Shown: piece by piece, positions 1 to 5,696 of the stretch
Layout: each line of letters opens with the position of its first letter
How positions within the stretch are numbered: position 1 is the first letter of the stretch
Source: Desulfobacterales bacterium
GTDB taxonomy: Bacteria > Desulfobacterota > Desulfobacteria > Desulfobacterales > JAFDCJ01
Direction of reading: 5' to 3'
Assembly (NCBI GenBank): GCA_020345785.1
Contig: CP070771.1
Coordinates: 3,920,495 to 3,926,596, forward strand
DNA length: 6,102 bases
Notes under the pieces: generated by a model
The model's database searches: none
The model's input: the letters and a program-made list of their open reading frames with translations, nothing else
What the model was told of the DNA's origin: nothing
Translations under genes and position numbers: made by a program

Positions 1-255
1 TTTCATCGTGTCTGCCCCACCTGCGATTGCCGTCGCTCACATCTCACGAGGGCGTTGCAGTTCAAGAACTTAATTGATGATTAAATTTTAGTATAAAGTG
101 GGGGTCATGTCAAAAATTCCGAAGGCAAAAGCAAAGGATCGTTCACTGCATCGGAAGGCGTCACTATTTTTTTTGGATGGAGGAGAAAGAATTTTGGTAT
201 AGACCATCAATTTAATAAAACTCAACCGCCATTGCCGGGAGAGCCCAAGGACCAG
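1..255. other. Left-edge region without a supported gene
   Basis: No gene can be supported here. Frame 1 of the plus strand is open from the edge to a stop at 82-84 and could be the last 27 codons of an incoming gene. It contains a CPTCDC stretch, but it is too short to identify. A 31-codon ATG frame at 107-202 is lysine-rich, has only a G-rich stretch before it and resembles no family I know. Positions 167-174 are eight T on the plus strand, preceded by a 6-base inverted repeat (117-122 with 151-156) whose 28-base loop is too large for a convincing terminator. The minus-strand hydrolase gene ends at 256, and I see no clean terminator beyond it. Confidence 0.5.
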
Positions 256-2406
256 CTAAAATTGATCCAGGAATTCCGCAATGGTTTTATACACCCTCTC
301 CGCACCATTTCCCAAAAGAATGCCGTGGCGATCGAAATTAAAAAGAACATATTCCTTATCTGCTGAACCCAAAAGTTCGAAAATTTTGCGTGACCCCTTG
401 GGATCAACGACCGGATCTCCTCTGGATTGCACGACCAGGGCGGGTAGCTGCAATCCGGGCAGTTTGGGTTCTAAATCGTCCATGAGTCGTTCAAGCTCCC
501 TTACGCCGGAAATGGGATTGCGCAGGTAATTGATATGTGGATTTTCCGGTTTATTTTCAACAAATTCCATTTTCGGACCCACCCGGTGCGCACGATCCAT
601 CAACCGATTCCATATATCCACGGCTGGCGCAAATTTGGAAGAAAAGTCCTTCAGCCGCATGGGAGCGGACACCGCAAAAACGCCGGCCACCGACGGAATT
701 CTGGCGGCAAGATCTAGCGCCAATCCTGCTCCGGTAGAAAACCCGCCGACGACAACCTGTTTGCAAAGACTGCTCATAATCGCATATCCGCGATCGACCG
801 ACGCGACCCAATCCAGGTAAGACCGCCTCGCCAAGTCATCCGGAGATGTCCCATGGCCCTTTAACCGCGGAACGTAAACCCAGTACCCCCTGCGACCCAG
901 ATACTTGGCGAGTGCATGCACTTCCAGCGGTGCCGCCATGTAGCCGTGCGATAAAACCACTCCGACTTTTTTCAATCTGCCTCTAATCAAAAACGGCATG
1001 CCGACATCGATGGGCTTGGATTCTCCTTCTACGTAAAAGGTTTGATAATCATCATTGTATTCCTCAACCGCTTCTTGCATCAGGAACCGCGCCACTTTTT
1101 TGCGGATCCAAAAACTCGGCAAAGACGCCAAACGGCTGACCTTTCGCTGGAGATCCTTCAGCGGTTCTACCGAATTGGCCATCACCTCAATTGGATTATC
1201 GATGCGGGCGCGATGAAAATCATAAGGGGATGAAAACTTCGTCTTATCCTTTATTAGGGTATGGTCGTTTTTCTGCAGAATACCCTTTTCTACTGCAATG
1301 TCGATAAAATCATGAAACCGTCCCAGTCGATCGTCGGTCAACAGATGAACCTGACTGTCTTCAAGATTTCGATGAAATTTGATTCCCGCGTCATTTCGAA
1401 TTTGAGTCGCCGCCAAAAAAACTCTTCTGCGAAAATCCTGTTCATCGATCTTTTTAAAAGGCATCATTCTCAGTATGGACGCAAACAGGTGATCATGATT
1501 CACAGTGGTCAGGTTATAAATGGCCGCCATGTAGCGCTGCATAATCTTGAGGGATTCTTTGCGCATAGAGGGTTTAGAGGGGATCGGATCATCAAAATTG
1601 ATTCTTTTTTTAGTGCAGATATCGGTGTCGATTGGAGCGCATTGCAAACATTCGTTGATTTCAATCGGTTCTCCGAATCGGATGTCGATATCTACCCCGG
1701 AAATCAACATGGATCCCTCTGTCATAATCTCCTCGACAATTCTCTCTGGGAGGTCTTCCACGAGGCGGACCGCCAGTGTACTTAAAATGTTCTCTCTGGC
1801 TCTGATCGGATAATAGGTGAGGTTAACCGGAACAATATAGGTATTGCCTTCCAAGACCGGCTCTAGGGACTTAATTTGAAACTGATCCATAAGATATTCG
1901 ACTTCATTCGGAGCACTTTCGGATAATCGACGCAATCTCTGGCGGTAAAACTCGGTTCGAATCGCCAAGGTGGCGGCTCCTGTGTGAGGTGGACGTTTGC
2001 CCCCCGCCCAAGAGATCATAAAACGTCCCTTTTCGATTATTTTTTTATTTTTAACCATCCGGCCTTCCGGAAAAATAATCCAAAGCGCTTCACCGGTCAG
2101 CAGCGTTTTAACAATCAGACGATCGCGGTCGGGATTATTGGTGGACACCGCCCCTACCTTTTCGAGATACGTCCCCAGGGGACCCACAAACAGCTCATAG
2201 GCCGCCAGGGACCAAACAGGAATTTTGGTTAATTTGAAGATGATATAGGGCATCAGAAAGGTTTCAAGACGGGTAAAATGATTGATGACGAAAATAACCG
2301 ACCCTTTGGGTATATTTTCCTGGCCATGAATATGGATATTGGTCTTTGAAATGTTGGTCAGTGCCTTAACGGCGAATCCGGTGGTTCGATAGGCAAAGCG
2401 ATTCAT
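256..2406 (-). CDS. Fused PlsC-type acyltransferase and alpha/beta hydrolase
   Basis: A 716-residue, two-enzyme protein. Residues about 20-205 resemble the lysophospholipid acyltransferase (PlsC/LPLAT) fold. The HX4D block appears as NHFTRLE (42-48), with Glu48 in place of the usual Asp, followed by FPEGR (112-116) and a block IV-like IVPVNLTYYP (191-200). PlsC-type enzymes move acyl groups to glycerol-phosphate lipids at the inner face of the membrane. Residues about 480-716 are an alpha/beta hydrolase: oxyanion HG (487-488), nucleophile elbow GFSTG (555-559, Ser557), Asp664 in GDPVVD and His694, so the triad is complete, as in monoacylglycerol lipases and carboxylesterases. The 205-480 linker matches nothing I can name. 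I see no signal peptide or clear membrane span, so it is probably cytosolic or peripheral on the inner membrane. The ATG at 2404-2406 has only a weak AGG about 12 bases upstream. It is divergent from the ferredoxin gene and appears to be a single transcription unit. Lipid remodelling is inferred, and the substrate is unknown. Confidence 0.85.
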   Translation of the reverse strand: MNRFAYRTTGFAVKALTNISKTNIHIHGQENIPKGSVIFVINHFTRLETFLMPYIIFKLTKIPVWSLAAYELFVGPLGTYLEKVGAVSTNNPDRDRLIVKTLLTGEALWIIFPEGRMVKNKKIIEKGRFMISWAGGKRPPHTGAATLAIRTEFYRQRLRRLSESAPNEVEYLMDQFQIKSLEPVLEGNTYIVPVNLTYYPIRARENILSTLAVRLVEDLPERIVEEIMTEGSMLISGVDIDIRFGEPIEINECLQCAPIDTDICTKKRINFDDPIPSKPSMRKESLKIMQRYMAAIYNLTTVNHDHLFASILRMMPFKKIDEQDFRRRVFLAATQIRNDAGIKFHRNLEDSQVHLLTDDRLGRFHDFIDIAVEKGILQKNDHTLIKDKTKFSSPYDFHRARIDNPIEVMANSVEPLKDLQRKVSRLASLPSFWIRKKVARFLMQEAVEEYNDDYQTFYVEGESKPIDVGMPFLIRGRLKKVGVVLSHGYMAAPLEVHALAKYLGRRGYWVYVPRLKGHGTSPDDLARRSYLDWVASVDRGYAIMSSLCKQVVVGGFSTGAGLALDLAARIPSVAGVFAVSAPMRLKDFSSKFAPAVDIWNRLMDRAHRVGPKMEFVENKPENPHINYLRNPISGVRELERLMDDLEPKLPGLQLPALVVQSRGDPVVDPKGSRKIFELLGSADKEYVLFNFDRHGILLGNGAERVYKTIAEFLDQF

Positions 2407-2493
2407 GACTTGCGGACCTAATCTTCGTGTTTGTGAGGCACCTTACTTATGTCGAATAAAATGTCTCAACCATTGCAGGATTTGAAAATAACA

Positions 2494-2509
2494 TTGACAT
2501 CTTGACATC
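2494..2509. repeat. Perfect tandem TTGACATC x2
   Basis: Two adjacent identical 8-mers, at 2494-2501 and 2502-2509. Each contains a consensus -35 hexamer (TTGACA), but neither has a good -10 at 16-18 bases. Their place in the divergent promoter region suggests a possible regulator half-site pair. This rests on position and repetition only. Confidence 0.4.
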
Positions 2510-2520
2510 ATCACAGCATG

Positions 2521-2547
2521 TTAACACCCAATTTAGACCTATATAGT
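2521..2547 (+). promoter_or_regulatory. Possible sigma-70 promoter for the ferredoxin-mnmA-mtaB cluster
   Basis: TTAACA at 2521-2526 (5 of 6 matches to the -35 consensus) and TATAGT at 2542-2547 (5 of 6 to the -10) are separated by 15 bases, which is shorter than the preferred 17. If used, transcription would start near 2554 and leave a leader of almost 200 bases before the GTG at 2750. The short spacer makes this tentative. Confidence 0.3.
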
Positions 2548-2677
2548 TGAATAGTAGAAGAAAAAAATGATTGAATCAATACTTACCTTCTGCCTCACTT
2601 GCAAAGCGCATCAAATGGCGTCGCAAATTTTCGTGATTGACAAACGCTGAAATTTAATCCCGCAGCGCATCTTGCAG

Positions 2678-2721
2678 TTGACAGGCCGGCCAATTCAGAT
2701 TAATTTAGTGGGCCTCGTCAA
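2678..2721 (+). promoter_or_regulatory. Leader hairpin before the ferredoxin gene
   Basis: TTGACAGGCC (2678-2687) pairs with GGCCT-C-GTCAA (2711-2721), giving ten base pairs with one bulged C at 2716. The loop is 2688-2710 and can form an inner AATT/AATT pair. The structure ends 17 bases before the GGAGG at 2739-2743. No T run follows it, so it is not an intrinsic terminator. A role in translation or mRNA stability is possible but inferred, and it matches no riboswitch class I know. Confidence 0.35.
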
Positions 2722-2738
2722 AAACTTAAATAATATCC

Positions 2739-2743
2739 GGAGG
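2739..2743 (+). promoter_or_regulatory. Strong ribosome binding site fixing the ferredoxin start
   Basis: GGAGG lies six bases before the GTG at 2750-2752. The upstream alternatives in the same frame, TTG at 2672 and GTG at 2708, lack such a site, and residues encoded before 2750 do not fit the family, whose members begin close to a MYSKI-like stretch. Confidence 0.8.
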
Positions 2744-2749
2744 TCCAGC

Positions 2750-3178
2750 GTGTATTCAAAAATCTTACTTCTTCGCTTTCCAAAAACCGAAGTTCAAAAA
2801 CCAATTGTCTATCATTTAACCAAAGACCATGATCTGATTTTTAATATTCTCAACGCGACCATACTTCCGCGCAAGGAAGGCGTCATGGTGCTGGAGTTAT
2901 CCGGCTCGAAAAAAAACTTCCGGGAAGGGGTTAACTATCTTAAGGCCCAAGGTGTACAGGTACAAAATGCATCCCAGGAAGTCAAACGCAATATCAAAAA
3001 ATGCACCCATTGCGGTGCATGTACCGCCGTTTGTCCGACAGGGGCGCTTGCGGTTCAACGACCTGAAATGATTATTAATTTTCATCAGAAAAAATGCAGT
3101 GTATGTGAGCTGTGTGTCCCGGCCTGCCCCACCCGGGCCATGGTCGTTCGTCCAACAACCCAAACATTTTTTGAATGA
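2750..3178 (+). CDS. NIL-domain 2[4Fe-4S] ferredoxin
   Basis: From the GTG at 2750 the product has 142 residues. Residues about 2-78 form a NIL domain, the small ferredoxin-fold module also found at the C-terminus of the methionine importer ATPase MetN. Residues about 80-135 are a bacterial-type 2[4Fe-4S] ferredoxin with two complete CX2CX2CX3C motifs: Cys85, 88, 91, 95 and Cys116, 119, 122, 126, with CPTGA and CPTRA after them. It is probably a soluble low-potential electron carrier. NIL-ferredoxins are known in anaerobes, where some work with COG1900-type proteins in sulfide-dependent homocysteine synthesis, so a tie to sulfur assimilation has precedent. Its stop overlaps the mnmA start (ATGA, 3175-3178), implying translational coupling and a shared process. 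I infer that it serves the thiolation enzyme next door, but a homocysteine role encoded elsewhere is not excluded. Identification as a NIL-ferredoxin is firm; the partner is not. Confidence 0.9.
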   Translation: MYSKILLLRFPKTEVQKPIVYHLTKDHDLIFNILNATILPRKEGVMVLELSGSKKNFREGVNYLKAQGVQVQNASQEVKRNIKKCTHCGACTAVCPTGALAVQRPEMIINFHQKKCSVCELCVPACPTRAMVVRPTTQTFFE

Positions 3179-4236
3179 AGCCTGCGATAGCGATTGCCTT
3201 AAGTGGCGGAGTCGACTCTCTTGTCGCCGCCTATTTGTTAAAAGAACGGGGACACCCCGTATTTGGTATGCATTTTGTCACCGGCTACGAAATCGCCGCA
3301 TCCGATCACCCAATTGATCTCCCAATTTCATCGCATCGGATCTTTGATATCGGGAAGCAGCTTGGAATACCGGTAGAACTGTTCGATTGCCGCACGGAAT
3401 TTCAGGGTAAGGTCGTAGATTATTTCGTCCAAACTTATTTGGCCGGCCAAACGCCTAACCCTTGCCTCGTGTGCAATCCTGCCATTAAATTTGGAACGGT
3501 TCTGGCACATGCAGGCAAACTTGGCGCCGAATATCTGGCCACAGGGCATTATGCCAGAACAAAAAGAGATGCACATGGCCACTACCACCTTTATAAAGGG
3601 CGGGATCAGAAAAAAGATCAGTCTTATTTTCTTGCGCGGCTGACACAACAACAGCTTGCAAAAGCCCGCTTTCCCCTGGAAGACATGACCAAATCCGAGG
3701 TCAAAAAAACGGCTGAGCAAAAAGGTTTGCATCCGGTCACCCAAAAAGAAAGCCAGGATATCTGCTTCATCAAAGGCACCTCTTACGGTGAATTTATCGC
3801 CAAGCACGGAGGATTTTCTGCCGAGCCGGGTCTGATCGAAGATGTCGGCGGCAGCATCCTCGGCGACCACAAAGGATTGCATTTATTCACCATTGGTCAA
3901 CGCCGCGGAATCAACATTCCGGCGGCTGAACCATACTATGTCGTTAGATTGGACAGGTCCCGCAACCGTCTGATCGTCGGCTCTAAAACCGACTTGCTGC
4001 AGTCTCAATGCAAAGTTGTCCAGATAAACTGGATCAATGAGCCTCCGCGTGCGGCGCTCAACGTGCATACACGGGTACGCTACCGCAGCAGAGAGGTAAG
4101 CTCTACCATTGTTCCTGTGGATCCGCAAATGGCCATCGTTCGTTTCGAAACGCCGCAAGCTGCGTTAACACCGGGTCAAGCAGCGGTTTTTTATAATGAC
4201 GATGAAATATTAGGCGGTGGATGGATCAGCGCTTAG
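3175..4236 (+). CDS. mnmA: tRNA-specific 2-thiouridylase MnmA
   Basis: 353 residues, slightly short of the usual 360-370. It adenylates C2 of wobble uridine 34 with ATP and replaces the oxygen with sulfur, giving s2U34 in tRNA-Lys, -Glu and -Gln in the cytoplasm. The PP-loop SGGVDS is at 10-15, with Asp14 matching E. coli Asp17. GHYAR (124-128) and KDQSYFLARL (147-156) are family blocks. The two catalytic cysteines are Cys100 (in CNPAIKFG) and Cys197 (in SQDICFI). The C-terminus ends with the usual PGQAAVFYNDD and LGGGWI barrel signature. Unusually, NPCLVC adds Cys97, making a CxxC where E. coli has Asp. The stretch after residue 31 (MHFVTGYE) also departs from the common FMKNW-type segment. 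The ATG overlaps the preceding ferredoxin stop by four bases and mtaB follows. Sulfur may come from an IscS/Tus relay or from cluster-bound sulfide; the sequence cannot decide. Confidence 0.95.
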   Translation: MKPAIAIALSGGVDSLVAAYLLKERGHPVFGMHFVTGYEIAASDHPIDLPISSHRIFDIGKQLGIPVELFDCRTEFQGKVVDYFVQTYLAGQTPNPCLVCNPAIKFGTVLAHAGKLGAEYLATGHYARTKRDAHGHYHLYKGRDQKKDQSYFLARLTQQQLAKARFPLEDMTKSEVKKTAEQKGLHPVTQKESQDICFIKGTSYGEFIAKHGGFSAEPGLIEDVGGSILGDHKGLHLFTIGQRRGINIPAAEPYYVVRLDRSRNRLIVGSKTDLLQSQCKVVQINWINEPPRAALNVHTRVRYRSREVSSTIVPVDPQMAIVRFETPQAALTPGQAAVFYNDDEILGGGWISA

Positions 4237-4259
4237 CGGCCCGGCATCGCTAATTTTTT
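4233..4259 (+). terminator. Terminator-like hairpin between mnmA and mtaB
   Basis: TTAGCG (4233-4238) pairs perfectly with CGCTAA (4248-4253) across a nine-base loop and is followed at once by six T (4254-4259). The stem includes the mnmA TAG stop codon. Six base pairs, three of them G-C, make a weak intrinsic terminator, so partial termination or mRNA 3'-end protection is more likely than a full stop. It lies 20 bases before the mtaB ATG. Confidence 0.45.
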
Positions 4260-4279
4260 GTAATATTAAACCAGCGTTT

Positions 4280-5599
4280 ATGCCTAAATTTATCATCACG
4301 ACCCTGGGCAGTAAGGTGAATCAGGCCGAGTCTGAAACCATCGCCCGGGACCTGACGACATGTCGATGGTCTGCGGTCGGCGAAGATGAGACTGCGGATA
4401 TTTGCATCGTCAACACCTGCACGGTGACTCAGAGAGCCTCGATGCAGTCCCGGCAGGCCGTCCGGCAGGCAATCCGGGCGAATCCGAATGCACGCATTGT
4501 CGTGACAGGTTGCTACGCCCAGACCGAAGCAGAGGTCCTCCGAAAAATAAAAGGTGTGCACGAGGTCATCGGTCATGCCGAAAAACATCGCATTGCCCGG
4601 CGACTCGCGGCTTCTTCCCAGTGCGAATCTCAAGGTCCAGAATCGCAAAGCAACATCGACACCCGAAAATTTGCCTGCCCGCCACCTGTCGACCCGACGG
4701 AGGGTCATCGGACCCGGCCTTTTTTGAAAATCCAGGACGGCTGTGATGCGTTCTGCACTTACTGTATCGTCCCCTACGCACGGGGTCGCAGCCGCAGCAT
4801 ATCTTTGAAAAGTGTCTTAGAGCAGATCAAACAGCTGGCGGACAACGGATATCACGAAGTCGTCTTAACCGGGATACATATCGGAAATTACGGAAAGGAT
4901 CTGGAGCCCCGAACAAGTCTTCTTGATTTGCTCAAGCGGATACACACACAGCAACCGATAGCGAGGATTCGGCTCAGCTCTATAGAGCCTCTGGAATTAT
5001 CACCGGAGATCATCAAATGTGTCGCAACATCCGAGGTACTCTGCCCACATTTTCATATCCCCTTGCAAAGCGCAGACATTTCGATTCTCAAAAAGATGCA
5101 CCGCCCCTATACGCCAGAATATTTTAAAGACCTCGTGCTGCATATCAGGCGCACCCTCCCCCAGGCCGCCATCGGCGTGGACGTCCTCATAGGATTTCCG
5201 GGTGAAACACAAGCGGCTTTTAACAATACCTATCGGTTGATTGCCGAACTCCCGGTCTCCTACCTTCATGTTTTTCCGTTTTCCCCGCGACCCGGAACGC
5301 CGGCCAGCACATTTAACAATAAGGTTTCGATAGAGGTGATCAAAAAAAGATGTCAAAAAATGCGAGCACTGGGCAGTGAAAAACGCATGCAATTTTACCG
5401 GCAATTTATCGGTCAACAGACGCAGGTTTTGATCGAATCCAGCCGCGACAGTAAAACAGGTTTGTTAAAGGGCACTGCGGCAAACTATTTGCAGGTGCTG
5501 ATAAGAGCGGATGATGAGATGAAGAATAAAATCGTTGCCGTTGAAATCAAAAAAATTCATGACCACAGGCTCTACGCAAAAATTTGTAGCCAAACGTAA
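4280..5599 (+). CDS. mtaB: tRNA t6A37 methylthiotransferase MtaB
   Basis: 439 residues from the ATG at 4280. A radical SAM methylthiotransferase that converts t6A37 to ms2t6A37 in ANN-decoding tRNAs, including tRNA-Lys(UUU). The order is an N-terminal UPF0004/MTTase domain (1-about 105), a radical SAM core with CX3CX2C as Cys155, Cys159 and Cys162 in DGCDAFCTYC, and a C-terminal TRAM RNA-binding domain (about 376-439). The auxiliary cluster normally uses three N-terminal cysteines. Cys47 (NTCTVT) and Cys78 (TGCYAQ) are present, but the first, in the usual TLGCKVN, is Ser11 (AGT at 4310-4312). The TLG-KVNQ form assigns it to MtaB rather than MiaB or RimO. The frame is open back to a GTG at 4217 inside mnmA, but the family starts just before the TLG motif, so 4280 is preferred. 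No clear ribosome binding site precedes it. Likely cotranscribed with mnmA unless the hairpin at 4233-4259 blocks this. Confidence 0.92.
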   Translation: MPKFIITTLGSKVNQAESETIARDLTTCRWSAVGEDETADICIVNTCTVTQRASMQSRQAVRQAIRANPNARIVVTGCYAQTEAEVLRKIKGVHEVIGHAEKHRIARRLAASSQCESQGPESQSNIDTRKFACPPPVDPTEGHRTRPFLKIQDGCDAFCTYCIVPYARGRSRSISLKSVLEQIKQLADNGYHEVVLTGIHIGNYGKDLEPRTSLLDLLKRIHTQQPIARIRLSSIEPLELSPEIIKCVATSEVLCPHFHIPLQSADISILKKMHRPYTPEYFKDLVLHIRRTLPQAAIGVDVLIGFPGETQAAFNNTYRLIAELPVSYLHVFPFSPRPGTPASTFNNKVSIEVIKKRCQKMRALGSEKRMQFYRQFIGQQTQVLIESSRDSKTGLLKGTAANYLQVLIRADDEMKNKIVAVEIKKIHDHRLYAKICSQT

Positions 5600-5696
5600 G
5601 CACGGTGTCTTCAAAGAATTCTATGCTTTGTCAAAGACTGCGCCCGCAAAAATCTGCATCGGGGTCGGTATTTCTGCAGCGGACTGAAACCCACTG
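5600..5696. other. Convergent gap between mtaB and the DjlA-like gene
   Basis: Two imperfect hairpins lie in this gap where transcripts meet. One is GTCTT-CAAAG (5607-5616) against CTTTG-TCA-AAGAC (5626-5638), ten pairs with a three-base bulge and no T run after it. The other, read on the minus strand, is GCAGTGG/CCGCTGC (5676-5697) with one G-T wobble, sitting on the stop codon of the DjlA-like gene but again without an immediate T run. Either could mark transcript ends, but neither is a standard intrinsic terminator. Confidence 0.35.

Larger units (their letters stand above)
2407..2749. other. Divergent intergenic region with regulatory-looking elements
   Basis: This 343-base gap separates the minus-strand acyltransferase-hydrolase from the plus-strand ferredoxin gene and should carry promoters for both. 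It is AT-rich. It holds a perfect tandem TTGACATC repeat (2494-2509), a possible plus-strand promoter (2521-2547), a TGATT-G-AATCA palindrome (2568-2578), a 27-codon ATG frame (2567-2650) and an imperfect 10-bp hairpin (2678-2721) just before the ferredoxin ribosome binding site. I found no convincing minus-strand promoter. The frame used by the ferredoxin stays open back to a TTG at 2672, but I treat 2672-2749 as untranslated leader because of the much better start at 2750. Confidence 0.6.

Noticed and set aside
1..84. Open plus-strand frame from the left edge with a CPTCDC stretch, and a minus-strand ATG at 4-6
   Set aside because: Only 27 and 2 codons respectively are visible, with nothing to identify either as a gene.
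117..174. Inverted repeat TTCCGA/TCGGAA followed by eight T
   Set aside because: The 28-base loop and the gap before the T run make it a poor terminator, and no supported plus-strand gene ends there.
107..202. 31-codon ATG frame, lysine-rich
   Set aside because: Too short, no family resemblance, weak ribosome binding site and a homopolymer T run inside it.
2684..2691. GGCCGGCC palindrome
   Set aside because: A short self-complementary octamer with no further support as an operator; half of it is already used by the leader hairpin.
2672..2749. Upstream TTG (2672) and GTG (2708) starts for the ferredoxin
   Set aside because: Neither has a good ribosome binding site, while the GTG at 2750 has GGAGG at six bases and matches the usual N-terminus.
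3328..3882. Long minus-strand open frame inside mnmA
   Set aside because: It is a shadow of a well-conserved gene and its translation shows no recognisable domain.
4451..4470. Direct repeat of CGGCAGGC within mtaB
   Set aside because: Explained by a repeated Arg-Gln-Ala in the coding sequence.
4250..4708. Minus-strand open frame inside mtaB
   Set aside because: It lies opposite the conserved MTTase domain and encodes nothing recognisable.
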